Below are positions 26,715 to 37,174 of a stretch of DNA of 64,000 nt, piece after piece. Position 1 is the stretch's first letter, and every line of letters starts with the position of its first letter. The stretch is from Desulfotomaculum copahuensis (GTDB lineage: Bacteria; Bacillota; Desulfotomaculia; Desulfotomaculales; Desulfovirgulaceae). The notes beneath the pieces are model-generated. The model was given only the letters and a program-made list of their open reading frames with translations. It did no database searches and had not been told where the DNA came from. The DNA is taken from contig NZ_LYVF01000174.1 of NCBI RefSeq assembly GCF_001655685.1, positions 1 through 64,000 on the forward strand, given 5' to 3'. The position numbers and the translations under genes are program-made.

Positions 26715-27095
26715 ATGAAGCAACTCGTTCAATATTTTAAAACCCTTTCCGACCCCGTCCGGCTGCGCATTTTACAATTGCTGGCCGGAGGGGAAATGTG
26801 CGTCTGCGAACTGGAGGAATCCTTGCATATGTCCCAGCCCGCCGTCTCCCACCACCTGCGCCTGATGAAAAAGACCGGTCTGGTGCTGGACCGGCGGGAA
26901 GGCAAATGGATTTACTACTCGTTAAACGGCCATAAATTGCTGGCCATGGAAGAAAAGTTTGACGAAATGCTTGCCTCCGCCATCCGGGCCAGGCTGTCCA
27001 CCGGTCTGCCGGCGGCGCCGGTCAAAACAGAAAAGGGGCCGGTATGCGCTCGCCGGGAAGCAGCAAAAGCAAATACTCAACGCAAAACCAGTTGA
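26715..27095 (+). CDS. arsR: ArsR-family metalloregulator
   Basis: A 126-residue winged-helix repressor. The metalloid-binding pair lies in GGEMCVCELEE (C29, C31), the classical alpha-3 ELCVCDL-type site for As(III)/Sb(III). The recognition helix is SQPAVSHHLRLMKKTGLV and the wing is DRREGKWIYYSLN. The tail after residue 105 is basic and contains one more Cys. It is co-transcribed with acr3 and should repress it until arsenite binds. AAGGTGATC precedes the ATG. A strong terminator follows. Confidence 0.93.
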   Translation: MKQLVQYFKTLSDPVRLRILQLLAGGEMCVCELEESLHMSQPAVSHHLRLMKKTGLVLDRREGKWIYYSLNGHKLLAMEEKFDEMLASAIRARLSTGLPAAPVKTEKGPVCARREAAKANTQRKTS

Positions 27096-27120
27096 CTTAA
27101 TCTCCGGCAGCCAGCGCCTA

Positions 27121-27150
27121 AAAGAGCGGTCTTTTGACCGCTCTTTTTAA
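27121..27150 (+). terminator. Intrinsic terminator of the acr3-arsR unit
   Basis: AAAGAGCGGTC and GACCGCTCTTT form an 11-bp stem with loop TTTT, followed by TTAAG. Confidence 0.85.
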
Positions 27151-27200
27151 GTTCCCAGGATCCAGAGACAGGATTCCATATAGAAATCAGCAAAAAGCAC

Positions 27201-27229
27201 TTGACAGTATAACTATATGATACTATTAT
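27201..27229 (+). promoter_or_regulatory. Promoter of the FmdE-remnant/TauE/FmdE unit
   Basis: TTGACA (27201-27206), a 17-base spacer and TATTAT (27224-27229). The spacer and -10 lie in an imperfect dyad (TATAA and TTATA ends) that could bind a regulator. Confidence 0.65.
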
Positions 27230-27261
27230 AATATAAGGTTATAAAGGAGGTCAAAATAATT

Positions 27262-27405
27262 ATGCTGTCAATACCTGAATGGGCCTGGGAATTTCACGGC
27301 CACCGCTGTCCTTTCATGCCGTTGGGTTACCGGATGGGATCATAGCATTGCGGGAATTGGGACTGGAACGGATTAAAAAACAAGGATCTTAGAGAAAAGA
27401 TGTGA
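27262..27405 (+). pseudogene. Decayed FmdE-like gene fragment
   Basis: A strong AAGGAGG and ATG open a frame reading [20 protein letters not shown] then LGYRMGS and a TAG stop. Shifting frames gives [12 protein letters not shown] and then KNKDLREKM before a TGA at 27403. FHGH-CP-MP is the N-terminal signature of FmdE-domain proteins, the same as in the intact gene at 28193 (FHGHKCPAMPMG). At least two frameshifts and loss of the C-terminal three quarters mark it as a remnant. Its final TGA abuts the TTG start of the TauE gene, so its leader may now serve that gene. Confidence 0.7.
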
Positions 27406-28179
27406 TTGCAAGTGGAGCTGTATATCTGGGGATTTATCAGCACGCTGGTTTTCAAGTCGTTCATGTCCATGGGCGGTGTGGGGGCGGCCTTCATATTGGT
27501 CCCCATCTTCTACTGGCTGGGCATGCCTTTTCCCCAGGCTGCCGCGACCGGCCTCATGCTGGGGGTGCTGAACACCGGAGTAGCTTCCATTAACTATGGA
27601 CGGGACAAATTAATCAACTTTAAAGTGGCCATCCCTTTAATCATCGCCATTTTTATTTTTTCCCCGCTGGGAGTATATTCGTCAAATGTGGTAAACAAGC
27701 AGATCCTGCTGGTCATCTTTGCCGCCTTTCTGCTTACGGCCGGCTCAATGATGCTTTTCTACCATCCTCAAAAAAAGACACATGAGGATCAGGTCAAAAC
27801 AAAACCGGCGGCCGGCTTCGGAGTCGGGGGTATTATTGGATTTCTAAGCGGCCTGCTTGGTGTGGGCGGCGGTTCCTTTCTCGGTCCGTTCCTGGTCTGG
27901 CTGGGTATGGACGGCAAGCAAGTGGCCGGGACAAGTGCATTTGTGGTCATGTTTTCCTCTCTTATCGGCTTTCTGGGACATATCGGATTTGAATATAGTC
28001 ACATGAATTACGCGTTTCTTGTTTTAACAGGCGCCGCGTCATTGATGGGTGGACAAATCGGTTCCTGGTTGACCCGTTTCAAACTCACCGGCAAACAAGT
28101 CAAGCAGGTCATTGGTGTGTTCCAGTACCTGGTGGCATTGAAAATAATTCTTGATCTGCTCAATGTCATACACAAATAA
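27406..28179 (+). CDS. TauE/SafE-family sulfite/anion exporter
   Basis: A 257-residue membrane protein with about eight hydrophobic segments. The duplicated family motif is seen twice: GGVGAAFILVPIFYWLGMPF near residue 25 and GLLGVGGGSFLGPFLVWLGM near residue 150. Members carry sulfite, sulfonates or other organic anions. The TTG at 27406 follows the stop of the FmdE remnant with only a weak binding site, so translation may depend on coupling from the strong upstream AAGGAGG. An intact FmdE gene follows 13 bases later, suggesting that the exporter and an FmdE enzyme share a function. Confidence 0.83.
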   Translation: MQVELYIWGFISTLVFKSFMSMGGVGAAFILVPIFYWLGMPFPQAAATGLMLGVLNTGVASINYGRDKLINFKVAIPLIIAIFIFSPLGVYSSNVVNKQILLVIFAAFLLTAGSMMLFYHPQKKTHEDQVKTKPAAGFGVGGIIGFLSGLLGVGGGSFLGPFLVWLGMDGKQVAGTSAFVVMFSSLIGFLGHIGFEYSHMNYAFLVLTGAASLMGGQIGSWLTRFKLTGKQVKQVIGVFQYLVALKIILDLLNVIHK

Positions 28180-28192
28180 CAAAAGGAGATGG

Positions 28193-28807
28193 ATGATCGT
28201 GGTGAATCCGAAGGATTATCTGGAAATGGGGTTGAAATTTCACGGTCACAAGTGCCCGGCCATGCCCATGGGGCTGCGTGCCGGCGCGGCAGCCATGAAC
28301 AAACTCGGCATTGGACGCACCGGGGACAGCGAATGGCTGGCCCTGGTGGAAATCGGTGAAAACCACTGTGCCACCTGCTTTGCCGACGGCGTCCAGGTGA
28401 TTACCGGCTGCACATTCGGCAAGGGGAACATCAAAAAACTGGATTACGGTAAATGGGGCCTGACGTTGATCAACAAAAAGGCGGGGAAAGCGGTACGCGT
28501 GGCGCCAAAAGCGGAAACCATGGCCCAGAACAAACAGTCCACTTTCTTCACCGAATACCGTACCAAGGGAGTACCGCCGACCAAAGTCCCGGCGGAGGTC
28601 GTCGACCCGCTGATTCAGCGCGTCATGAACGCCCCGGAGGAAATGCTTTTTAATGTCAGCGAAATCTTCGATTATCCTTACCAGGAGAAAAAGCACTCCT
28701 TCGAATCGTTTGTTTGTGAAGAATGCGGCGAAATGGTGGTCGAGCAGTACGGGCGTATCAAAAACGGCAAAAAAGTCTGCCCGGTCTGCCTTGGCTGGGA
28801 CAAGTAG
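28193..28807 (+). CDS. FmdE-family protein with C-terminal zinc finger
   Basis: A 204-residue protein. The FmdE domain carries FHGHKCPAMPMGLRAG near residue 17, then ENHCATCFADGVQVITGCTF with three Cys that typically hold a metal or cofactor, and a GKGNIKKLDYGKWGLT stretch. The last 35 residues form a treble-clef-like zinc ribbon with CEECGE and CPVCLG. FmdE proteins are associated with molybdopterin (formylmethanofuran dehydrogenase-like) enzymes, but the bacterial members have no settled function. The ATG at 28193 has AAAGGAG four bases upstream; GTG 28199 is an alternative. It is co-transcribed with the TauE-type exporter. Confidence 0.82.
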   Translation: MIVVNPKDYLEMGLKFHGHKCPAMPMGLRAGAAAMNKLGIGRTGDSEWLALVEIGENHCATCFADGVQVITGCTFGKGNIKKLDYGKWGLTLINKKAGKAVRVAPKAETMAQNKQSTFFTEYRTKGVPPTKVPAEVVDPLIQRVMNAPEEMLFNVSEIFDYPYQEKKHSFESFVCEECGEMVVEQYGRIKNGKKVCPVCLGWDK

Positions 28808-28877
28808 AACGTGCGGGCGGATTCTTACCGGCAGGCGAAACAGGGCGGCAGTTTTGCCGCCCATTGCTGGTTCCTGG

Positions 28878-28904
28878 CTCACAATTTGACAAATGAATTG
28901 TGAG
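28878..28904. repeat. Inverted repeat between convergent genes
   Basis: CTCACAATT and AATTGTGAG form a perfect 9-bp inverted repeat around TGACAAATG. No T-run follows on either strand. A second GC-rich hairpin (GGCGGCA/TGCCGCC) lies about 15 bases before it. They probably separate the FmdE transcript from the convergent XRE gene. Confidence 0.45.
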
Positions 28905-28931
28905 CAAAATTGGGGTAAAAGTAATTTCAAG

Positions 28932-29183
28932 TCATTTCTCTTTGGCCTGACATGCCCCGGTAATGGTACATGTTAACTGGGCCGGATCCGCTTTGGCGTA
29001 ATAGTGATGCGCAAACTCCTCAAAGGACAGGCCCAGGGCGTTGGCCCACTTTTGGGCCAGACAGAGCCTGGGTGTTTGTTTTCCTGATTCAATCGCCAGC
29101 AGTTCCGCGGGAGAAAGCCCCAAACGGGCGGCCATCTGATCAGCGGAAATATTTTGGTTTTTACGCACGTCCTCCAGACTCAT
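28932..29183 (-). CDS. XRE-family helix-turn-helix protein
   Basis: An 83-residue protein with one Cro/C1-type helix-turn-helix at residues 3-60 (VRKNQNISADQMAARLGLSP then LLAIESGKQTPRL). The C-terminal 25 residues, ending TCTITGACQAKEK, contain two Cys. It probably binds DNA. It follows a metallo-beta-lactamase gene after 16 bases on the same strand and is likely co-transcribed. The ATG at 29183 has GGGGTGG upstream. Confidence 0.8.
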   Translation of the reverse strand: MSLEDVRKNQNISADQMAARLGLSPAELLAIESGKQTPRLCLAQKWANALGLSFEEFAHHYYAKADPAQLTCTITGACQAKEK

Positions 29184-29199
29184 CAAACCACCCCGCCAA

Positions 29200-30042
29200 T
29201 CAATTCTTTACCGGAAGTTCAAAAACGCTTCCCGCCGGAGCGAAATGAAAGACGGAGCCGAAAGCAGCGGCCAGTTTGGCCATCACCGGCAGCCCGGTGC
29301 AGTGGTTGGCGGCCAGAAACCGCAGGTTCAGCTTTTGCAAGTAATCGATAGTTGCTTCCTGCTGTTCCGCACTGGCCGGTCCCAGATGGGTGCCTCCGAT
29401 GATGCCGTACACGTAATCTATTCCCGTTACCTGGCGGGCATGCTCGACAATATTGACCACCCCGGCATGGGCGCAACCCAGAATAATCAGCAATCCTGCC
29501 GGTGTGGCACAAAACAGGCTCATGTCATCGGCAAAGGGATCCGGTAATTTTTGCCCGTCCCTTTTCATGTACAGGCGCCCGTCCCCTTTTTCGAAGTCCG
29601 TAGTGCGCGGCACCGTGCCACTGATCCACAGCCCCGGCTTTATTTCCTGTGCCTGCCGGACCCAGATGAAGTCGGCGCCCATGCTCTCCAGCAATTCCCG
29701 GCGGAAAGGAACGCCGATGTAATGTTCCCGCTGCAGCAGGCTATAATGGGATGCAAACAGGTCCGGATGGGCATAAACGGGTACAGGCCCGCGTAGCCTC
29801 AAGAAGGCCGGCAGGCCGCCCGTATGATCATAATGACCATGGCTTAAAACCAGTGCATCCACAGTTTGCAAGTCCACCCCCAGGGCCGGGGCGTTGTCCG
29901 CCAGATGTCCTCTTTCCCCGGTATCAAACAGTATTTTCGCGTCTTTGGTTTCCACCAGCATGGATAATCCCCACTCGCCGGAAATACCGGCCATGCTCCC
30001 TACGGTGTTTTCACAAAGGACGCTGATCTTGATTGTTTCCAT
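29200..30042 (-). CDS. Metallo-beta-lactamase-fold hydrolase (7,8-dihydropterin-synthase-like)
   Basis: A 280-residue MBL-fold protein. The metal motif is LSHGHYDHTGG (HxHxDH type) near residue 80, with a second His in LIILGCAHAGVVNI and a late His in ANHCTG. The N-terminus KISVLCENTVGSMAGISGEW and the central RTTDFEKGDGRLY insertion match the branch related to the methanogen dihydropterin synthase MptE-like proteins, widely found in anaerobes. The substrate is not established. The ATG at 30042 follows AAAGGAG by the right distance; the longer frame to 30291 is not coding-like. It is upstream of the XRE gene. Confidence 0.82.
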   Translation of the reverse strand: METIKISVLCENTVGSMAGISGEWGLSMLVETKDAKILFDTGERGHLADNAPALGVDLQTVDALVLSHGHYDHTGGLPAFLRLRGPVPVYAHPDLFASHYSLLQREHYIGVPFRRELLESMGADFIWVRQAQEIKPGLWISGTVPRTTDFEKGDGRLYMKRDGQKLPDPFADDMSLFCATPAGLLIILGCAHAGVVNIVEHARQVTGIDYVYGIIGGTHLGPASAEQQEATIDYLQKLNLRFLAANHCTGLPVMAKLAAAFGSVFHFAPAGSVFELPVKN

Positions 30043-30295
30043 ACACCGGGCTCCTTTCAAGAAACTCTGTAACTCCGGCTCGCCATGATTCCCTTTTCTT
30101 TCATCTGCTCTTTTCCCACCATTATAATTGAATTCAGCGCTTGCCGGCAACACCGGAAAAAACCGGGTCATACCGCGCGGTAACCTTTTCCCCGCTGGAT
30201 AAATGTAAATTGAAGCAGGTTCACACATGTATGCGCGGGTAAAAACCGGTAAGAGCATAGCTATTTGTTTTCCGGGCATCCCGGGCCTCACCCCG

Positions 30296-30308
30296 TGTGC
30301 TATAATGT
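30296..30308 (+). promoter_or_regulatory. Extended -10 promoter of the DUF815 gene
   Basis: TGTGCTATAATG gives an extended -10 (TGnTATAAT) about 40 bases before the DUF815 start. No good -35 is seen, as expected for extended -10 promoters. The rest of the 302-base gap from 30043 shows no other feature. Confidence 0.5.
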
Positions 30309-30344
30309 TTATGATATTACCAAACGCACAAGGAGTATTGACGC

Positions 30345-31964
30345 ATGAATAAATCCGTTTTGAACGGTCGTGTTGAATTTAAGCGGATGGCCCTGCTGAC
30401 CAGCGGACTGGTTTTATATCAGCCGCTGACCCGGGACAACCTGGTCCGGGCTTTGCAGGAACTGCTGGAAGGTCTCGCTTGCTCCGAACCCTCCGCCCGG
30501 GAGGTGCTCGCAAACTACCACCGCTTTTGCGCCCTGGCGGTGGAGCACCGCTGGCCGGAACATTTGCTGGAATTGATTCTGGACGGCGACAACAGTTTCA
30601 GCCGGCAGGCCGCGGCAGCAGGCCCGGAAAACGTGAGCCGGCGGATCAAAGCCCTCGCCGCCAGGGATCTGTCCATCCTGCAAAAACTGGCAGCAATAGA
30701 TTCGCAACAGTTGAAGCATGCCGCGGCGGACATTTTTAAAAAGGCGGGCTTTTTCAGGCCAGGTGAGGGGCCTTCAAACGCCGCATATGATCCCCTGGTG
30801 CCGGAAAACTGGCCCGGATGGGAAGAAACACCCGCCGGACCGGGCTTGCCCCGGCAAGCGGAGATGGAAAACGTTGCTCCAGGCCGGTTAAACTTTCCGC
30901 GCACCGCTGGTAACGGAAGTGATTGCCCGGGAATTTCCCCGCCGGATAAAATGATTGAAGCTTCCTACCCGATCCCCGGCAGCGCACGAAACACAGGCGA
31001 TGATGGCGGCACCGGCAGCGATGATGGCGTTAGTGGTGATGACGGCGCCGTCGACGGTGGCAGTACCGGTATAGCTGGTGCCGCCGCCTGGCTGACCTCC
31101 CGCCGGCAAAGGGTTAAAAACTTTCTGCGCCACTCCCGGGACTGGAGCACCGCCGTGGACGAACTGGCCCGCTTTTATCACCGGGTGGGATGCGGCGTTT
31201 TCAGCCGCTACGCGGCTTTCCGCTGGCGCAGACGGCCCGGCGGTGAAAGCGCGCCGGCCGGCATTGCCGCTCCCGATCCCGTCCGGTTGGAGCAGTTGAT
31301 CGGCCTGAAGCGGGAAAAGGCACTAATCCGCGAAAACACTGAACACTTCCTGGCCGGCCTTCCGGCCAGCAACATCATATTGTACGGCGACCGGGGCACG
31401 GGCAAATCATCCACCGTCAAGGCGCTGCTCAACACCTACGCTCCCCGCGGCCTGCGCCTGGTGGAAATGGCCAAAGCCGATCTGGGTGATTTTCCGCTGC
31501 TCATCCGGCAACTGGCCGGACACCAGCAGAAGTTCATCATTTTTGTGGATGACCTGTCTTTTGACGAAACGGAACCGGAATACAGGGCACTGAAAACGGT
31601 ATTGGAGGGCGGACTGGCCGTCCGGCCGGACAATGTGCTCATTTACGCCACTTCCAACCGGCGGCACCTGGTTAAGGAAAGCTTTTCCGAACGGCAGGGG
31701 GATGAGGTGCACGCCCGGGACAGCATGGAAGAAAAGCTCTCCCTGGCCGACCGCTTCGGCATCACGGTGACCTTCCCCGCCCCGGATCAGGAAGGCTATC
31801 TGCGCATCGTGGAGGAACTGGCCGGACAGCGCGGCCTGGAAATGGACCGGGACGAACTGCGTCAGCTGGCCCTGCACTGGGAAATGTGGCACAACGGCCG
31901 CTCCGGCCGCACCGCCCGCCAGTTCGTGGACTATCTTGCGGCGCGTGCGGCCGGTAGCAAATAA
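30345..31964 (+). CDS. DUF815 AAA+ ATPase with long low-complexity insert
   Basis: A 539-residue ATPase. The N-terminal 155 residues are a helical domain. The AAA+ core begins near residue 312 with DPVRLEQLIGLKREKALIRE, Walker A is GDRGTGKSS (348-356), Walker B is FIIFVDDLSF (397-406), and ATSNRRHLVKESFSERQGDE and SLADRFGITVTF are typical DUF815 sensor/loop stretches. Residues 160-247 are a Gly/Asp/Ser/Pro-rich insert (GDDGGTGSDDGVSGDDGAVD) absent from a typical member of about 430 residues. The family's role is unproven. AAGGAG precedes the ATG at 30345. Confidence 0.87.
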   Translation: MNKSVLNGRVEFKRMALLTSGLVLYQPLTRDNLVRALQELLEGLACSEPSAREVLANYHRFCALAVEHRWPEHLLELILDGDNSFSRQAAAAGPENVSRRIKALAARDLSILQKLAAIDSQQLKHAAADIFKKAGFFRPGEGPSNAAYDPLVPENWPGWEETPAGPGLPRQAEMENVAPGRLNFPRTAGNGSDCPGISPPDKMIEASYPIPGSARNTGDDGGTGSDDGVSGDDGAVDGGSTGIAGAAAWLTSRRQRVKNFLRHSRDWSTAVDELARFYHRVGCGVFSRYAAFRWRRRPGGESAPAGIAAPDPVRLEQLIGLKREKALIRENTEHFLAGLPASNIILYGDRGTGKSSTVKALLNTYAPRGLRLVEMAKADLGDFPLLIRQLAGHQQKFIIFVDDLSFDETEPEYRALKTVLEGGLAVRPDNVLIYATSNRRHLVKESFSERQGDEVHARDSMEEKLSLADRFGITVTFPAPDQEGYLRIVEELAGQRGLEMDRDELRQLALHWEMWHNGRSGRTARQFVDYLAARAAGSK

Positions 31965-32005
31965 ACTTTTTTTCAATCCAATTGCCGTTGAAGCATTTTT
32001 CCAGA

Positions 32006-32467
32006 TTACAAGATGCTTTCTTCGCCTGCCTGCACCACTTCCGATTGTTTGGGCGGATTTGTAAATGAATTTTTTATTCCGCACAGGTATTCAATAATTT
32101 CCCTTCGTCTGATGATACCGATAAAAACGTCGTTATCATCCAGAACGGGAATAAAATTCTGTGTAATAACCAGCGGCACAAGATCTTCTGCTTTCGCATC
32201 CACATGGATGGGCGTATTTTGCATCCGTCTCGGTATGTCTTTCAGCATCACCTCTTCTGTTCCTTTAAGGGTTAATCCGGGGGTATTCTTCAACTTCCAC
32301 AACAAATCGCCTTCTGTGATCGTTCCCACATATTTACCTTCGTGATCTACAATCGGCACGGCGGTATAGCGATGATACTCCATCTTTTCCATCACCTGAC
32401 GCATTGTCGATTTCAGCGGCAGATAAACAACCTCTGCCTTGGGGATGAGAAAAAAACTGATGTTCAT
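32006..32467 (-). CDS. CBS-domain pair protein
   Basis: A 153-residue protein made of two CBS repeats (YHRYTAVPIVDHEGKYVGTI then TEGDLLWKLK, and LVPLVITQNFIPVLDDNDVF then IGIIRRREIIEYL), forming a Bateman module that usually binds adenosine nucleotides. There is no output domain. Such stand-alone proteins act as energy or redox sensors on partner proteins; no partner is evident here. The ATG at 32467 with AAGGAAGG upstream is chosen over the longer frame to 32566. It is convergent with the DUF815 gene. Confidence 0.85.
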   Translation of the reverse strand: MNISFFLIPKAEVVYLPLKSTMRQVMEKMEYHRYTAVPIVDHEGKYVGTITEGDLLWKLKNTPGLTLKGTEEVMLKDIPRRMQNTPIHVDAKAEDLVPLVITQNFIPVLDDNDVFIGIIRRREIIEYLCGIKNSFTNPPKQSEVVQAGEESIL

Positions 32468-32888
32468 AAAAACACCTTCCTTAAGTTTTACAGGCAGGAT
32501 TATTGAGTATTTCTCCATGCCAACCGTATTCCCTGCCTGAAAATTCAGTCCACTATCCCTTTTCAAACCTACAAAAGTTACCAGTCAACCGGCACAGGAT
32601 TACTTCGCCTGGAATACCAATCCCCGCCGCAACAATATCCGGCGGGGTTTTAAGCGGGGATAATTTCATTTTTATACTATCGTGCCATTGTTACAAATCT
32701 GTGAAAACAGTATTACAGTTTGATGATGGTAAAATCATTTCCGGCAACTTCAAAAACTCCAATGATCATACCGGCCCTGTGATCCAGGTCACTGCCCGTC
32801 CCGGCACAATCCCCTATAATAAAGACAAATCCGGAAACTTCCGCGCCACCTTCCGGCGCCGGAAAAATCAAAAGGGGGTAACCGTTTT
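32468..32888. other. Intergenic region between divergent CBS and HCP genes
   Basis: No gene is seen in this 421-base stretch. It has a TATAAT at about 32814-32819 some 70 bases before the HCP gene, and an AT-rich segment near 32660-32740 with TTACAAATCTGTGAAAA, which is only half of a CRP/FNR-like palindrome. Confidence 0.4.
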
Positions 32889-34172
32889 ATGTTCTGCTAC
32901 CAGTGTGAACAGACCGCCGGCGGCACCGGCTGCACCAAAACAGGTGTCTGCGGCAAAAACGAGGACATCGCCAGCTTGCAGGATACATTGATTATTTCCC
33001 TGAAAGGCATTGCCGCCTACGCTTTCCACGCCCGTGAACTGGGCGCCCGGGACGAACAGGTGGACGCTTTCATGCACGAAGCGCTGTTCACCACTTTGAC
33101 CAATGTGGACTTCGATCTCAACCGGCACATCGGCCTGGTCTTGAAAGCCGGGGAAATGAACCTGCGGGCGATGGAAATACTGGACAAGGCACATGTGGAA
33201 CGCTTCGGCGCACCGGTGCCCACCCCGGTATCCACAGGCACCAAGGCCGGCCCGGGAATTTTGATTACCGGCCACGACCTGCTGGATCTGTACGAACTGC
33301 TCAAACAGACTGAAGGCACGGGGATCAACATCTACACCCACGGGGAAATGCTGCCGGCACACGCCTACCCGGAACTGAAAAAGTTCCCCCACCTGGCCGG
33401 CAACTACGGCAGCGCCTGGCAGAATCAGAAGACCGAGTTCGAACAATTTTCCGGGGCCATCCTGGGCACCACCAACTGCGTGCTCATCCCGAAGGAATCC
33501 TACCGGGAGCGCATGTTCACCTGCGGCATCGCCGGCCTGCCCGGTGTGACCCATATCAAGGACCGGGATTTCACGCCGGTGATTGAAAAGGCCAAATCCC
33601 TGCCGCCGCTGCCGGAAAAGGCCGGCATCACTCTAACCACCGGCTTCCATCACGGCGCCGTCCTGGGACTGGCCGACAAGGTCATCGCCGCCGTCAAGGC
33701 CGGCAAGATCCGCCACTTCTTCCTGGTCGGCGGCTGCGACGGAGTGAAGAAGTCCCGCAACTACTACACCGAGTTTGTCGAAAAAGTGCCCCGGGACTGC
33801 GTGGTGCTCACCCTGGGCTGCGGCAAGTACAAGTTCAACTACCTGGACCTGGGCGACATCGACGGCATTCCGCGCCTGCTTGACATGGGGCAGTGCAACA
33901 ACGCCTACTCGGCCATCCAGGTGGCCCTGGCCCTGGCCGAAGCCTTCAACTGCAGCGTTAATGAGCTGCCCTTAAGCCTGGTGCTGTCCTGGTTCGAACA
34001 GAAGGCCGTTTCCATCCTGCTCACCCTGTTCCACCTGGGCGTGCAGAACATCCGTATCGGCCCTTCGGCGCCGGCCTTCCTCACCCCCAATGTGTTGAAG
34101 GTGCTGCAGGACAACTACAACCTGAAGCTGATCACCACTCCCGAACAGGACCTGAAAGAAATCCTCGGTTAA
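32889..34172 (+). CDS. hcp: Hydroxylamine reductase (hybrid-cluster protein), short class III type
   Basis: A 427-residue hybrid-cluster protein. The N-terminal cluster ligands are C3, C6, C15 and C21 (CX2CX8CX5C in MFCYQCEQTAGGTGC and the following TKTGVC). The hybrid-cluster ligands lie in TGHDLLDLYELL, HGEMLPAHAYPELKKF, GTTNCVLIP, FTCGIAG, VGGCDG and LGCGKYKFN. The length is well below the 540-550 residues of class I/II proteins and fits class III, which lacks the second helical bundle. Proposed roles are hydroxylamine reduction, NO detoxification and protein S-nitrosylation control under anaerobiosis. The gene stands alone. Confidence 0.95.
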   Translation: MFCYQCEQTAGGTGCTKTGVCGKNEDIASLQDTLIISLKGIAAYAFHARELGARDEQVDAFMHEALFTTLTNVDFDLNRHIGLVLKAGEMNLRAMEILDKAHVERFGAPVPTPVSTGTKAGPGILITGHDLLDLYELLKQTEGTGINIYTHGEMLPAHAYPELKKFPHLAGNYGSAWQNQKTEFEQFSGAILGTTNCVLIPKESYRERMFTCGIAGLPGVTHIKDRDFTPVIEKAKSLPPLPEKAGITLTTGFHHGAVLGLADKVIAAVKAGKIRHFFLVGGCDGVKKSRNYYTEFVEKVPRDCVVLTLGCGKYKFNYLDLGDIDGIPRLLDMGQCNNAYSAIQVALALAEAFNCSVNELPLSLVLSWFEQKAVSILLTLFHLGVQNIRIGPSAPAFLTPNVLKVLQDNYNLKLITTPEQDLKEILG

Positions 34173-34196
34173 ACCGGGGCTACCGGATCAAACACT

Positions 34197-34224
34197 GGCC
34201 GGCTTGCGGTATGGCAAGCCGGCC
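34197..34224. terminator. Hairpin between convergent hcp and LytTR genes
   Basis: GGCCGGCTTGC and GCAAGCCGGCC form an 11-bp stem with loop GGTATG. No T-run follows on either strand, so it may act as a bidirectional barrier. Confidence 0.55.
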
Positions 34225-34229
34225 CCTGC

Positions 34230-35042
34230 TCACTCCTTCTTGCAGCTACTGCAGCGGCAGTCCTGAATATTCAAGATCTCCTTCAACCCGCGCACGAATA
34301 CACGGCTTACCGGCACTTCCAAGCCGCCCTCCATCACCAGTTTATACGCACCCTTGAACCAGGGAATGAGCTGGTGCACTTTCTGCAAATTGACCAGAAA
34401 ACTGCGGTGGGTGCGGTAAAAGTATTGATCGCTCAAACGATCCTGCAATTCGTGCAACGGCCAGCCGGCTTTAAACCTGTCCTCCCCGGTAACAATCAGC
34501 ACATCACCGCCTTCCGCACAGCAAAAGAGAATTTCCCGCGGCTCCAGCAGGTGCAGGCGGTGACGGGCATAGGCCGGAATGCGCAACAGCTTTTTATCCT
34601 TGTCCCGGCTGCTAGCCCACTCACCGGCCAGCAGATCGTGCAGGCCGGTTTTAAACCACTGGGCGGCCGATTTCTCCAGCAGGACCTGCCTGGCCCGTTC
34701 CAGTGTGCGGACCACCCTTTCCCGGGAAAACGGTTTTAATATGTAATCCACCGCATTGATTTCAAAAGCCTCGATGGCGTAACGGTCATATGCCGTGGCA
34801 AAAACAATCAGCATGCGGCGGCTCGCGGCCAATAGTTCACGGGCCACAGTCAGGCCGTCCAGGCCGCCCAGGCAAATGTCAAGGAAAACCAGGTCCGGCT
34901 CCACCGCCCGTGCCAGGTTGATGGCGTCTTCACCGGAACCGGCCTCGCCGCAGATATCCACGCTATCAATGGATTCCAAAAGAAAGCGCAACTCATCCCG
35001 GGCCAAGGGCTCGTCATCAACAATCAGCACCCGCAGGAGCAC
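34230..35042 (-). CDS. LytTR-family response regulator
   Basis: A 270-residue two-component regulator: receiver domain (RVLIVDDEPLARDELRFLLE, phospho-acceptor in DLVFLDICLGGLDGL, then VFATAYDRYAIEAFEI and DYILKPF) and a C-terminal LytTR DNA-binding domain (LEPREILFCCAEGGDVLIVT, FYRTHRSFLVNLQKV). The tail ends CRCSSCKKE, a Cys-rich addition unusual for the family. GTG at 35042 has GGGGAGG upstream; the longer frame to 35333 is not coding-like. It follows a CstA-type carrier gene on the same strand. In E. coli, LytTR regulators (BtsR, YpdB) control CstA-like pyruvate carriers, so the pairing is meaningful; no histidine kinase is present in the window. Confidence 0.88.
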   Translation of the reverse strand: MLLRVLIVDDEPLARDELRFLLESIDSVDICGEAGSGEDAINLARAVEPDLVFLDICLGGLDGLTVARELLAASRRMLIVFATAYDRYAIEAFEINAVDYILKPFSRERVVRTLERARQVLLEKSAAQWFKTGLHDLLAGEWASSRDKDKKLLRIPAYARHRLHLLEPREILFCCAEGGDVLIVTGEDRFKAGWPLHELQDRLSDQYFYRTHRSFLVNLQKVHQLIPWFKGAYKLVMEGGLEVPVSRVFVRGLKEILNIQDCRCSSCKKE

Positions 35043-35389
35043 GGCCAAAACCTCCCCGTCAAACCCGTCCGGCCGGTAATGCTTAAAGATGCGCGTACCT
35101 ACTGATTTCCAGAATGCACATTCCACTGCGCCGGTAAACCATCCGGCATCAGATTGAATTATTTTACTATTCGCCGCCGGCAACCTTTTCCCTTCCCGCT
35201 TTTCAAACCATAGCGCAAAAAAGCCACCACGGCAAATGCCAACCGGGGTGACCTTTTCTATAACCCGTTCGGGAGTTCCAGATAGGTATAACTGGAGCAT
35301 AACGTTATTACCCGTCTTCCTCCCGGCCGCCATCCCTGCTACCAGGAGACCACATACGTTAAAAGCCCGCTATGTTGCTTCTATCCGTT
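35043..35389. other. Gap between the LytTR and cstA genes
   Basis: No gene, clear promoter or strong hairpin was recognised in these 347 bases. The open frame running into it from the LytTR gene is not coding-like. Confidence 0.4.

Positions 35390-37174
<1,785 letters not shown>

Noticed and set aside
27262-27342. Recoding of the TAG stop in the first FmdE frame
   Set aside because: Two further frame changes and loss of most of the domain show decay rather than recoding.
28878-28904. Resemblance of AATTGTGAGCAAAATT to a lac-type operator
   Set aside because: It lies between two convergent genes, away from any start, and no LacI-family gene is nearby; treated as a plain inverted repeat.
32690-32725. 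CRP/FNR or HcpR-like site upstream of hcp
   Set aside because: Only one half-site is convincing, and it is about 170 bases from the gene.
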